45,315 nucleotides of DNA, taken from the NCBI GenBank assembly GCA_902386385.1, contig CABMIU010000060.1, positions 1-45,315 of the forward strand. Direction: 5' to 3'. How positions within the stretch are numbered: position 1 is the first letter of the stretch; each line of letters starts with the position of its first letter. Below are positions 17,782 through 29,404 of the stretch, one piece after another. A model generated the notes under the pieces. It had not been told where the DNA came from. It worked only from the letters and a program-made list of their open reading frames with translations, and did no database searches. Source of the DNA: an uncultured archaeon (GTDB lineage: Archaea > Iainarchaeota > Iainarchaeia > Iainarchaeales > Iainarchaeaceae). A program made the translations under genes and the position numbers.

Positions 17782-20780
17782 ACCCGGTTTGAGGTTCCCT
17801 CGGGTTTTTAGTGCTGGTTAGCTTAACATCTCGCCGAAGCTTGATGCTTACACTTCCAGCCTATCGATCCGGTCTTTTGCCGGTACCCTTGTCCCTAATT
17901 TTCAGCGTTTTACCGCTGAAGGTTTAGGATTGAGTGTCTCTTTTCAGGGGCTTCTTCGAGCTTAGATGCTTTCAGCTCTTATAAGCCATGGCGTGGCTAC
18001 CCAGCGTGTGCCCTGCCGGACAACTGGTTTACTAGAGGCCACGAGGCTCCGTTCCTCTCGTACTCAGAGCTCCTTCCCCTCAGACACTCAGCAACCCCAA
18101 TAGATAGTAACCAAACTGGCTCGCACCGTTCTTAACCCAACTAACGTTCGGTTTTAATCAGTTAACACCTGCACCCTTGGCAGCTTGTGCACTGCCAGGA
18201 TACCAAGAGCCGACGGCGAGGTCGCAAACCGCGGGGTCGATGTGAACTCTCACCCGCGACCACTCGGTTACCCCCAGGGTAAGTTCACTGTTAGACCAGA
18301 GCGCCATATAGGCGCTTCTGACGTTCGCTAAGCCCTGCTTTCGCATCCACGAACCTTGCTGTGTAGTTCATGGTCAAGCGCGCTTTTACCTTTGCATTCT
18401 ACGGCGAATTTCTGACTCGCCTGAGCGCACCTTTGGGCGCCCCTGATACCTTTTCAGGGGCGTGCCGCCCCAGCCTAACCACCCACCTATCGGTGTCCCC
18501 TTCCGGGTAAGCGGTACGGTTTCCAAAGGATGGTGTTTCATTGTTGCTCCAGAATTCCTGGCGAAATTCCTTCTGCGCTCCCATCTACGCTAGACATTGG
18601 AAACCATACCACAACAACAGGCTGTGGTAAACCTCCGTGGGGTCTTCTCTTCCCATTGGGATTCCGCGGCATATTCACCGCGCAGCAAGTTCATCAGGCA
18701 CCTGTTCGGGACAGTGGGGATCTCGTTACTCCGTTGGACAAGCCGGCAATCAACCGGCAAGGCATCATGCTACCATGAGAGCCTCAGAGTTAGGCCCGCT
18801 CTTCACCAGCGCTTAGACCCGTTGAACCGGGGTTTCACGTACTGGCAGTGAGCAGGAGTCAGCGGCTATGCAAACCATTGCTGGCTAGCAGCCTCCTGTG
18901 TTTTTGATAAACAGTCGGATCCCTCTGGTTATTGAAACCTGCAGTTTTCACTGCAGGCACCCCTTATACCTAAGGTACGGGGCCAATATTGCCGAATTCC
19001 CTGAACAGATTTATGCCCTGACACGTCTTGGCCTTTTCAGCCAGGGGCACCCTTCTCGGTTCTTGGTACGGTCACATGGAATTCTTGCAGTTTCCATTTT
19101 CACGGGCCCAAGGCCTCAATCCAAGATTTCTCCCGTTCAATGCTTTGCCCCGCTTCTCGCCATTACGGCTCTCCACGGGCCTATGCATTTTAGGCAGCAT
19201 GGCAATGCTGCTGGATCTAGCCCAAGGCGTCTGAAAACTACCTATCGTTGCCGAGATCGTATCCATGTGGCACGCGAATATGAACGCGTTTCCCTTTCGT
19301 TTCCACCGCATTACGGGGAAACTTAGGACCGGCTAACCCTTAGCTAACGATTAGCGCTAAGGAACCCTTGCCCTTTCGACGGAGAGGATTCTCACCTCTC
19401 TTTGTTATTACTAGCACGAGGATCCATATCTCCGGCAGATCCACAGGAAATTGCTCCCCTGCTTCTGCTCTACCGGAGCACCCCCCTACCAAATTGCGCT
19501 CAGCGCAAATTCCCGGGTATCGGCAGCGGATTTTAGCCCAGATTATTTTCAAGGCCCTTCCCCTAGATGTGTGAGCTGTTACGCTTTCTTTAAAGGATGG
19601 CTGCTTCTAAGCCTACCTCCACATTGTTTTAGGAAAAGGACGCTTTTCACCCTTTCACACTTAATCCGCATTTATGGGCCTTAACCCGAGTCTGGGTTGT
19701 TCCCCTTAAGGATATCAAGTTTACCCCGGATACCCCTACTCCCAGCTTCTATGGCGCTTGCAGATTGGGAGTTTGAGAAGAAAGCTGAAAGTTTCCAATC
19801 AGTACTTTCTAATCAGTAACTCTACCCCACAAGCCACCTCTGCTGAGGCTTGCCTAAGGGCAACTTCGGGGGGAACCTGCTATCACCAGGTTCGAATGGC
19901 ATTTTACTCCTATTCCCATGTCACCCGAGCAGTTAGACTAGCACCGGTTTCGGCCCTCCATCCCCCTGATGGGAGACTTCGGCCTGCACAGGAATAGATC
20001 ACCTGGTTTCAGGTTTGACCGCCGTGACTCGGGCGCTATTCACACCCTGCCCCTCGTCCCTTGCGGGATTGCAGGCATTCGCTTTCGCTGCGGCTTCTCT
20101 CCGTAAGAGATTAACCTCGCCACAACAGTCAACTCCCTCGCTCGTGTTTCGGGACGAACGGCAAGACACTGAGTCACATGCTTCATTCCGCGGATCGCTC
20201 CGCCTCATTTGGGCATGCTTTACCTCTTCCGTGCCTTGCCCGCCAATGGCCGCTTAGTTTCAGGCGCTTTTAACCCCCCGTCAGGGGTACTTTTCAACTT
20301 TCCCTCACGGTACTAGTGAGCTATCGGACTTGGGTAGTGTTTAGGATTGCGAGTATATGCCTCGCGTGTTTTGACGCGATATCCGACGCGCCATACTCTG
20401 GATACCCTGCAATCAACTTTTTTCAGTTTGCGTACGCGGCTTTCACGCTCTGCGGCAAAACGTTCCAGTTTACTTCTGCTCCTGAAAAAAGATGTAACTG
20501 GGTCCAAACCCCACATCTCCGATGCCTCGCGGCAAAGGATTCGGTTTGTCCTGTTCTGTCTTCGGTCGACCCTACTGGCAGAATCCCTATTGGTTTCTCT
20601 TCCTGCCGGTACTGAGATGCTTCAGTTCCCGGCGTTCCCGTTCCTTGAGGAACAGTTCGGGTATCCACGGTTCAAAGCCTGCATGCGGCTCGCCGTGGCT
20701 TATCGCAGCTTGCCACGCCCTTCAAAGGCACCCAAGCCTAGTCATCCACTAAGCGGTTTTAGGAACCCCTCAAACCGACT
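17782..20780 (-). rRNA. 23S rRNA (ends approximate)
   Basis: Terminal helix GGTTTGAGG..CCTCAAACC; conserved PTC/SRL region CTCAGTACGAGAGGAACGGAG and many conserved blocks on minus strand. Confidence 0.95.
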
Positions 20781-21029
20781 GATCTGCTATGCACGACATC
20801 ACGGCAGAAACGCCCCAGTCATTACATTGCAAAACAATAATGGCCTTGCAATGCCCCCTGCCTGATGGCCGAGGATAGGCGAATCTGCTCTATCTGCCAT
20901 TCCGATTCCACTCGCAATGGCCTTACAATCAAAATATTTTATTCCCGATGTAAGCGTAAACTCTTTTCTATTTTCCTGATTTACTTTTTCTTGGCTTCCT
21001 CAGTTCGTGTTCTTTTTCTTTTTGCCCCG

Positions 21030-21099
21030 TATCCGCAAAGCGGCTCTTTTCTTTTTTGGTAAAGCTTTTTTCTTTTCTCACCGAGAAAAGAAAAAAGGT
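21030..21099. repeat. Hairpin element downstream of tRNA-Ala in the 16S-23S spacer
   Basis: GCTTTTTTCTTTTCTC-acc-GAGAAAAGAAAAAAGG. Confidence 0.75.
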
Positions 21100-21100
21100 T

Positions 21101-21172
21101 TGGACCCTACGGGAATTGAACCCGTGGCCTCTCCGATGCAAACGGAGCGCTCTGCCGCTGAGCTAAGGGCCC
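21101..21172 (-). tRNA. tRNA-Ala(TGC) in rRNA spacer
   Basis: GGGCCCT/AGGGTCC acceptor with G3:U70; anticodon arm CTCCG-TTTGCAT-CGGAG; T arm CGGGTTCAATTCCCG-type. Confidence 0.95.
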
Positions 21173-21245
21173 CGACGGAAGCCTCCGCCGCGAGAGGCAC
21201 CCTACACTCGTTCCCCACGGGGACTCGGTGGGCCTGGCTCCGCAC
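21173..21245. repeat. GC-rich dispersed repeat, inverted copy at 29405-29473
   Basis: Reverse complement shares AGCCAGGCCCACCGAGTCCC and CGAGTGTAGGG blocks. Confidence 0.75.
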
Positions 21246-21301
21246 GGCGAACGCCAAAACCTCGCGTGCAACTTAGCTCTCCACAGCAGCTGGCATTGCA
21301 C

Positions 21302-21396
21302 TTTTCTTTTCCCGGCAAAACTTCGTTTTGCTGGGTTCAGCAACCCATGGTTGCCGAATCGCCAGCTCTTTTTCTTTTCGTGCAACGAAAAGAAAA
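21302..21396. repeat. Composite hairpin element, inverted perfect copy of the 5017-5077 module
   Basis: 21306-21366 CTTTTCCCGGCAAAACTTCGTTTTGCTGGGTTCAGCAACCCATGGTTGCCGAATCGCCAGC. Confidence 0.88.
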
Positions 21397-21441
21397 AGGC
21401 TGAGTTGCATATGAGAGTTTCCTAATTGTTGGCCGTCCTTT

Positions 21442-21513
21442 GGCGAAAAAGTTCTTTTTCTTTTTCGCTGGCCTTTTTATTTTTCTTTTCAAGAAAAAGA
21501 AAAAGGCCACCAT
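21442..21513. repeat. Hairpin element downstream of 16S
   Basis: GCGAAAAAGttcTTTTTCTTTTTCGC and TTTTTCTTTTCAAGAAAAAGAAAAA. Confidence 0.75.
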
Positions 21514-21572
21514 CAAAGTCCCAAGCGGGAATGTTTCGTTTGGATTACCCTTGCCATTTGGCAAGGATGTTT

Positions 21573-23060
<1,488 letters not shown>

Positions 23061-23483
23061 TATTTACCAGTGAACCGCATTGCAAAGAATTTGCAAAGCC
23101 CTGCATAAAGCAGGTATCTGGTTCTTGTGGAATCCACTTATGGAATTGGTTACGCACAAACTCCTTGCGGAATTTGGATGCGTCTAAAACGAATTGGCAT
23201 TCCCGCTTGGAATGCCTTTGGCAATGGCTTCAAAATCAAAAGATTGAATCAAAAGATTTTTCAGCCATCGAGACGACCAACATCATGCCTAAATTCACTC
23301 AGGCACTCACAAATGTCATTACATCATCCATGAAAGCGATGCCAGCGGCAAAAGCCACTGGGGAACCCCACTGAAAAAACGATTCATCGGCAACGGTGAA
23401 AATAAACCATGCCTAATTCGTATTTATTTCGGGTAATCCAAACGCTAATTGGTTGATGTTCCTACTTATATTCAGCGTATTTC

Positions 23484-23494
23484 CTTTATAAAGC
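23484..23494 (-). promoter_or_regulatory. Candidate TATA box for the rRNA operon
   Basis: Minus strand CAAGCTTTATAAAGGAAATACG about 420 nt upstream of 16S. Confidence 0.45.
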
Positions 23495-23603
23495 TTGCGG
23501 GAGGGGGGCCCTGCAAGGAATGGGAATTGCCCAAAAGGAAGTTTAAAGGCCAAAATCTGGACGGCCATGAATTCAATCCTGTTTTGCAGTGCTTTGGCGA
23601 CTT

Positions 23604-23960
23604 TTATTTTTTTGATTCATTCTTTTCCGCCCGTGCTTTGACCAACTTTTTTATGAGCGCTACGGGAAGTCTTTTGCCCAGTGGAAAGCGGACGGTTGAT
23701 TTTGCGGTTCCATACCCCTCAAGTTCCTTTTTGTGCTCCTCTATTACCGGCGGTGGCACATAGAGCCCGATGTGCCCATTGGCAAGGCGGAAGTAAGCGA
23801 GCCGCCCTTTGTATCCATAATAAGGCATTCCATAACTGATGCGCTCCACTGAAGCCGGCGCGGCTTTTCTGATTGCACGCCGGAGCTGCTTAAGTTTACC
23901 CTGCACTTCTTTTGGCGCACCTGCAATGTAGGCATCCACATCTTTTGACCTTTTGCCCAT
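23604..23960 (-). CDS. DUF1801 (YdhG-like) domain protein
   Basis: VDAYIAGAPKEVQGKLKQLRRAIRKAAPASVERISYGMPYYGYKGRLAYF. Confidence 0.85.
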   Translation of the reverse strand: MGKRSKDVDAYIAGAPKEVQGKLKQLRRAIRKAAPASVERISYGMPYYGYKGRLAYFRLANGHIGLYVPPPVIEEHKKELEGYGTAKSTVRFPLGKRLPVALIKKLVKARAEKNESKK

Positions 23961-24055
23961 GATTTATCCACAATAAGGGTTAACATTAATTTTATTAAAA
24001 AGTTTTGGTACACGGCAGCACAAATGCAATCATGCTTTTTTTCCGTGCCCCTGAA

Positions 24056-25192
24056 TCACCGTTTATACAGCTTTTCCGTCTCGTCCGCAACAGCTTCCAC
24101 CGAGTATTTGCGTGCGGTCGCAATTGCATTCTGCCCGAGTTTTTTCCGCAATGCCTCGGACTCCAAAAGGCGCTCAATTTTGCGGCCGCATTCAATGAAA
24201 TCAAACGGCCTGAACAAAAAGCCATTTTTGCCAGCGTGGATGGATTCCTTGATGCCCAGATAATCCGCGCCAACGCACGGGATTCCGCACGCCATTGCCT
24301 CAAGGACAGTGAGCCCCTGCGTTTCAATTGTGGAGGCCGTGACAAAAATATCGTGGTCTGCAACATGCCTTGCGAGTTCGTCCTGTTTCAGCGGCGCGTG
24401 GAAGTGCACGTGCTTTTCAAGCTTCTCGTCGCGGACGATTCCCTTAAGATATTTCTCGGCCGGCCCTGAGCCGGTTATTGTCAGCGAAACCTTCCTGTCC
24501 TTCCACAAAAGGTGTTTCAGGCAATGCAAAAGCACCTCGATGTTCTTCTCGAAGCCAATCCTCCCGAAGTAAATCAGCGAGTGCGAATTCATTTTGTAGC
24601 TTTTTTTCCTGAATGCGTTGAACCTGCCGAAATCAATTGCATTCGGCAGGACAACTACCTCTGATTTCACACCGTTCCTTTCAAGCTCATGCTTCATCGG
24701 AACAGTTGGCACAGTGACAAGCCTGCAGGAGTTATAGAAAGCGTTGGTGTATTTCCACGTGAGTATTTTTGCGAGGTTTGTTTCCTTGAGCAGCGGAATC
24801 GGAAGGTAATCCAGGAACTCAGGGATAAGTGTGTGGTAAGTGCCAACAACGGGGATGTGGAGTTTGCGTGCCATGCGTATGCCCATCCATCCGACGCCGA
24901 AAGGGGTCTGCACATGCACAACGTCCGCATTGAATTTTTTCATTTCTCGAAGTATTTTCGGCGAGGCGAAATGCGAAATCCGGTAATCGGGGTAGGTGGG
25001 AAGGGCAACTGAAGGCAGGAAGAATTCAGTGAGATTTCCAGCGCGCTTTTCCCTGAAAACGTGGTCGTGCGAAGGCGCCACAATGAGCACTTCGTGGCCG
25101 CGCCTGCAGAATTCACCTGAGAGGTTCCTAATCTGCGTCACCACGCCGTTTATCTGCGGGACATAGCTGTCAGTGAAAATCGCAACCCTCAT
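24056..25192 (-). CDS. Glycosyltransferase family 4
   Basis: MRVAIFTDSYVPQINGVVTQIRNLSGEFCRRGHEVLIVAPSH; FVTASTIETQGLTVLEAMACGIPCVG. Confidence 0.92.
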   Translation of the reverse strand: MRVAIFTDSYVPQINGVVTQIRNLSGEFCRRGHEVLIVAPSHDHVFREKRAGNLTEFFLPSVALPTYPDYRISHFASPKILREMKKFNADVVHVQTPFGVGWMGIRMARKLHIPVVGTYHTLIPEFLDYLPIPLLKETNLAKILTWKYTNAFYNSCRLVTVPTVPMKHELERNGVKSEVVVLPNAIDFGRFNAFRKKSYKMNSHSLIYFGRIGFEKNIEVLLHCLKHLLWKDRKVSLTITGSGPAEKYLKGIVRDEKLEKHVHFHAPLKQDELARHVADHDIFVTASTIETQGLTVLEAMACGIPCVGADYLGIKESIHAGKNGFLFRPFDFIECGRKIERLLESEALRKKLGQNAIATARKYSVEAVADETEKLYKR

Positions 25193-25281
25193 CCAACCAC
25201 CATTTCCAAATGCCCTCTGGCCACCCATCACATCGAATTAACATCAAAAACAAATTTCAATGCCCCTTGGCTCAAGCCCGG

Positions 25282-25992
25282 TCACCGTAGGTCCTCATAA
25301 TTTCCATTCGAAGTTCCCTTGCGCAGGTACCTGAAAAAATTCCTGACATGGAAAAGCGCATATCCAAGGTAGCCGGTTTTTTTCACGCGCCGGCCTGAGA
25401 CGCCGGCAGCGTTCCCCCACAGGAATTTTACCTTGCCGAGATTCTTTATCCTGCGGACAAGGTCAACGTCCTCGCAGGTTTTGAGCGAGGTATTGAATCC
25501 CCCGATTTTCCCGAATGCGCTCCTCCGCACAGCGAGGTTCTGGCCGGTGGGGTTGTCAAAACCTGAGAGGTAAGCAAGAAGCATGTAAAGGCTGAAAAGA
25601 AATCCGGTAACCTTGCTTTCAAGACGAGGAACATCATTGAAATATGCCGAAGAGTAAACCGCAACAAGGCCCTTGTCATTCAGAAATTCGTTGCCTATTT
25701 TCTCAGCCCAATCACCCGGAAGGACAGAATCCGCATCCGCAAAAGCGATGACCTCCCCTTTTGCCGCATTCGCCCCTGCCTGCCTCTGCCACGCAGCGGA
25801 ACGCCTCTTCTCCTTGACGACCCTGTCGGCGTACCGCTTCGCGATTTCAACGGTCCTGTCCTCGCTGCAGCCGTCGCCCACAATAAGCTCAATGCTGTGC
25901 CTTGTATTCTGGGAGCGCACGCTCTTCAGGACAGCCTCGATGCGCTTCTCCTCGTTCAAGGCGGGGACGACAACAGAAATAAGCATGAACAT
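25282..25992 (-). CDS. Glycosyltransferase family 2
   Basis: MFMLISVVVPALNEEKRIEAVLKSVRSQ..IELIVGDGCSEDRTVEIA; AFADADSVLPGDW. Confidence 0.9.
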   Translation of the reverse strand: MFMLISVVVPALNEEKRIEAVLKSVRSQNTRHSIELIVGDGCSEDRTVEIAKRYADRVVKEKRRSAAWQRQAGANAAKGEVIAFADADSVLPGDWAEKIGNEFLNDKGLVAVYSSAYFNDVPRLESKVTGFLFSLYMLLAYLSGFDNPTGQNLAVRRSAFGKIGGFNTSLKTCEDVDLVRRIKNLGKVKFLWGNAAGVSGRRVKKTGYLGYALFHVRNFFRYLRKGTSNGNYEDLR

Positions 25993-26157
25993 AATTTCAA
26001 TGACCTGAATAAAAAGTTGATATTGCAGCCAAAAAAAGTCAAGGGCTGCAACATTGCGTGAAAATGCAATTGACCAAAGGAATGCCCAAAGGGACGTGCA
26101 AACGGAAGCCAAAATTGGAACCAAGCGGAAAAAGCCGGTTCCGGCATCTGGCCCGAA

Positions 26158-26286
26158 TCACTTCGCCCTTTGCCTCATGTACTTTCTTTTGCGCTTTTTC
26201 CTGCGCATCTTCTTCTTGTGCCACTTCCAGCGCTGCCTTGAATGTGTTTTCTTGTAGCGAGAAGTGTCATTTGCCCTGTGGCTCAA
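26158..26286 (-). CDS. Ribosomal protein eL41-like (not in ORF track; start codon uncertain, TTG or further downstream)
   Basis: Reading frame HSRQRWKWHKKKMRRKKRKRKYMRQRAK* matches eukaryotic eL41 ([22 protein letters not shown]) at 16 of 22 positions. Confidence 0.75.
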   Translation of the reverse strand: MSHRANDTSRYKKTHSRQRWKWHKKKMRRKKRKRKYMRQRAK

Positions 26287-26439
26287 AAGTTATCACCATT
26301 CAACTCAAAAAAAATATTTCCAAAAATCAACTTTCCATCAGAAACTTGCCAAAACACATTTATAATCCTTTACTATAGCGTGGGCATTAAATTTTGGACC
26401 CCTGTTGCCGCTGCCAGATTGCAAATGGCCAATATTCGC

Positions 26440-27117
26440 TCAGATATTATTGCCATTCGCCATATCAGAACCGCGGAGCCACTTAACCCCCGCATACACG
26501 AAAGGCGTGTTTATCACCGACAGAACCAGCTTCAGGGCAAGGTAAGGGATTATCAGCTGGATTACAAAGCCCGCGCCGTGGCCGGTCGCGGGGTCGAAGA
26601 AAGCGAGGAACATGAAGACAAAAGTGTCGATGGTTTCACCGATGAAGTTGCTGACATTGCTCCTGAGCCAGAGGAGCTTTCCCTTGGTCATTTCCCTGAC
26701 ACGCTGGAACACATAGGCATCTGCCATATCCGCAAGGAAAAATGCCGCGATGCTAGCGAAAATCATCCTCAGGCTGGAGCCGAAAACAGGGCCGAACTGC
26801 TCCGGCGTCACCCAGCTCCTCGCCGCATACGGCAAATAAACTGAAATCATCGTTACAAGGAAAACGAAAGCGAGGATGAACATGCCAAGCCACACGGTTT
26901 CCCTCGCCTTCTGCTGGCCGTGCACCTCGTTGATTGAATCCAAAATGAAAAATGTCATGAAGAAAGGAATCAGGCCTACGGAAAAAATCACTGGAATCCC
27001 AAGCAGGCTGATTTCTGAAATCTTCCCGCCAAGAATGTTGGACATTATCACCGAAGCGAGGAAAATGCCGACAAGGAAATTGGTCCTGAATTCGATGGAA
27101 TTGAACTTCTCAAACAT
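26440..27117 (-). CDS. Queuosine/archaeosine-precursor transporter-like protein (VUT/YhhQ family), paralog 2
   Basis: GIFLASVIMSNILGGKISEIS..; DSINEVHGQQKARETVWLGM; SNFIGETIDTFVFMFLAF. Confidence 0.82.
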   Translation of the reverse strand: MFEKFNSIEFRTNFLVGIFLASVIMSNILGGKISEISLLGIPVIFSVGLIPFFMTFFILDSINEVHGQQKARETVWLGMFILAFVFLVTMISVYLPYAARSWVTPEQFGPVFGSSLRMIFASIAAFFLADMADAYVFQRVREMTKGKLLWLRSNVSNFIGETIDTFVFMFLAFFDPATGHGAGFVIQLIIPYLALKLVLSVINTPFVYAGVKWLRGSDMANGNNI

Positions 27118-27191
27118 TGATGGAAATGGAATGCAAAAACATTATAAATTCAATTAAAAAAATGAAGTCCCCAATTTACTAATTGATTTTC

Positions 27192-27608
27192 ATGGAATGG
27201 CTTTTCTACGCCCTGCTCAGCGCAATCTTCGCCGCATTTGTCGCGATTTTCGGCAAAATGGGGCTTCAGGGGATTGACAGCGTAACCGCCACGGCAGCCC
27301 GTGCAGTTGTAATGGCGATTTTCACCGTCGGATTCGCCTTTGCCCTGAACAAAACAAATTTGGCGGCAATTGACACCAAGAACTGGGGCTTTATAATCCT
27401 CGCCGGAATCTTCGGCGCGCTCTCATGGATCGCCTACTTCCATGCGCTGAAAATCGGGGACGCATCCAAAGTCGCGCCAATCGACAGGGCAAGCGCTCTC
27501 TTTGTCGTTTGCCTCGCATTCCTGCTTCTCGGGGAAAAAGTCTCAATAAAAACAGTGCTGGGCGCGGTTGCAATTGTGATAGGGACAATACTGATTGCGC
27601 TGGGGTAA
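27192..27608 (+). CDS. EamA/DMT-type small membrane transporter
   Basis: MEWLFYALLSAIFAAFVAIFGKMGLQGID...APIDRASALFVVCLAFLLLGEKVSIKTVLGAVAIVIGTILIALG. Confidence 0.85.
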   Translation: MEWLFYALLSAIFAAFVAIFGKMGLQGIDSVTATAARAVVMAIFTVGFAFALNKTNLAAIDTKNWGFIILAGIFGALSWIAYFHALKIGDASKVAPIDRASALFVVCLAFLLLGEKVSIKTVLGAVAIVIGTILIALG

Positions 27609-27632
27609 AATTTTGCATTTAAGGTTTTCTTC

Positions 27633-27899
27633 ATGGCAGACGTAATTCGGAAAAGCGATGTTAATCTCGCCGGTTGGATTAATCACCAGCATGCGCTACA
27701 CCTGAAAAGACACAGGTATAGCGAGCCTCTTTTTGAAGGTGCCACCATTAAGATAGCAAATGCGCGAAAAGCACTTTTACGCTCAGGGGTGCCGGAAGAC
27801 AAAAAAAAGGAATTGCTTGAAAAAGTTGGGCAGATGCTCCAATGGCACAAAAACGCCGCAAAATTTGCATTGGATGTAGATAAACGCGGACGATATTAA
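27633..27899 (+). CDS. Small hypothetical protein
   Basis: 88-aa ORF, compositionally protein-like; no recognised family. Confidence 0.4.
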   Translation: MADVIRKSDVNLAGWINHQHALHLKRHRYSEPLFEGATIKIANARKALLRSGVPEDKKKELLEKVGQMLQWHKNAAKFALDVDKRGRY

Positions 27900-28502
27900 T
27901 TACTCCGTTGCCAGATTCGCCAGCAGCTGCTTGTTTTCAGCAATGCTGTCGCTGATGGCCTGCTCCACGCTGTTCGGTTTCCTGCATGGAACCATATGCT
28001 CCTGCAGGAATTCTTTGATTTGTTTCTTGATTTTCTGCTGATTGGCATTCTGCCAGAAGAACTTTTCGTCTTCAGTTGTCTTGCTTTTCTTCGCATCAAC
28101 ATTCAGTCTGAAATTGTTAAGCCGGAGAAATGAGTCCACACAAACAAAAGCAGTTCTCTTGTTGCCATCCTCAAAAGGATGAACCCTTGGGAAAGTATAT
28201 AAAAAGTTAGACAGGCTATCCAGGAGATTCAAATCAAAGACTGTCGAAACCCAAGATAGCTCATTCATCAATTTGGCGTTTTTTGTTTCAACCATGCCAT
28301 GAATCCGGATTATTTTTTCCCGCGTGAAAATCAAGTCCTTGAGCACAAGAAATTGATTAGGGTTAAAATCCTCCTTTTCTTTTACTATTGATAGATAGTC
28401 CGCAATCTTCTGCCTGGCAAGCTCTGAATAATTAATTTCAGGAAACTCCCGCATAGCACTATACATTTCATCCGGCACTGACAAAGTGATTGTTTTGCTC
28501 AT
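27900..28502 (-). CDS. Fic/Doc-family protein with N-terminal RHH-like segment
   Basis: HPFEDGNKRTAFVCVDSFLRLN motif; N-terminal SKTITLSVPDEMYSAMREFPEINYSELARQKIADYL. Confidence 0.85.
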   Translation of the reverse strand: MSKTITLSVPDEMYSAMREFPEINYSELARQKIADYLSIVKEKEDFNPNQFLVLKDLIFTREKIIRIHGMVETKNAKLMNELSWVSTVFDLNLLDSLSNFLYTFPRVHPFEDGNKRTAFVCVDSFLRLNNFRLNVDAKKSKTTEDEKFFWQNANQQKIKKQIKEFLQEHMVPCRKPNSVEQAISDSIAENKQLLANLATE

Positions 28503-28593
28503 GAAAACACCAAAAATATCAGATTATTTAATGCACATAATTAAATATAATACTTACTACTTGAAGATTCTGGCCAAATACCCAAAACAAGGC

Positions 28594-28947
28594 CTATTTC
28601 TCAATTCTTAAAATAACCCAATCAGAAGCATCCAAACCCATCCCAGAAACAAATGCTTCCAATTCAGAATCAGGAATTGCCTGCAACTGGCCAGGAAACT
28701 GGTGGCCAACGCACCACAGGTGCTTTGACTTTCCCAAAATGGCCTTATGGTCTTTTTCGGATAGAATCTCTTCATCCTCAAGAGTGCGGAATCTCCTGTC
28801 AGTTTTGCATATAGCTTTTGCCAGTGTGCTCTTTCCTGAATATGGAAGGCCAAAAATAAGCAAGTTGGAATTTAGGCAAACCAATCCAAGCGCAATTCCT
28901 TCAAGTTTTGCAGCGTCAAAAATGTCTGAAGAGTTTATGGTTTTCAC
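28594..28947 (-). CDS. Small P-loop NTPase (HPr kinase-like fold possible)
   Basis: LLIFGLPYSGKSTLAKAICKTDRRFRTLEDEEIL Walker A. Confidence 0.6.
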   Translation of the reverse strand: MKTINSSDIFDAAKLEGIALGLVCLNSNLLIFGLPYSGKSTLAKAICKTDRRFRTLEDEEILSEKDHKAILGKSKHLWCVGHQFPGQLQAIPDSELEAFVSGMGLDASDWVILRIEK

Positions 28948-29044
28948 GAGCCTTGCACCTCGGGTTTATGCGGGTTTATTTGGCATCAAGATATTGTTGC
29001 CTTGGCTCATTTAAAAACAATTTGAGACCTCATTGCCGGTCCGT

Positions 29045-29135
29045 AAGCCTTTTCTTTTTCTTGAGAAGACCTTGTCCCCTCTGGGGACGAGGCCTCGTGC
29101 CCCTTAGGGCACAAGGAAAAGAAAAAGAACGGCTT
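29045..29135. repeat. Composite hairpin element downstream of tRNA-Glu
   Basis: CTTTTCTTTTTCTTGAGAAGACC; GTCCCctctgGGGAC; GTGCCCcttaGGGCAC; AAGGAAAAGAAAAAG. Confidence 0.75.
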
Positions 29136-29158
29136 CGCTGAATCTTGTAAAATAGAAT

Positions 29159-29233
29159 TGCCCTAGACGAGATTTGAACTCGTGTCGTCGGCTTGAAAGG
29201 CCGATGTCCTTGACCGGGCTAGACGACTAGGGC
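29159..29233 (-). tRNA. tRNA-Glu(TTC)
   Basis: GCCCTAG/CTAGGGC acceptor; anticodon arm TCGGC-CTTTCAA-GCCGA; T arm CGAG..TTCAAAT..CTCG. Confidence 0.94.
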
Positions 29234-29288
29234 AACCGCATGCTCCGGTTGGGGGAGCATACGTCTGGCCCATTTTCAATGGGCCGAA

Positions 29289-29340
29289 CCTTTTTCTTTT
29301 CGGTCACGAAAAGAAAAATGCTTGGGAAAAAGAAAAGTGT
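29289..29340. repeat. Hairpin element upstream of tRNA-Glu
   Basis: CCTTTTTCTTTTCGgtcaCGAAAAGAAAAA. Confidence 0.7.
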
Positions 29341-29404
29341 TATATTAGAAAGGAAACCAAAACGTTTATCAATTCAAGCCAAAATATAAAGGACTCCGCG
29401 GGGG

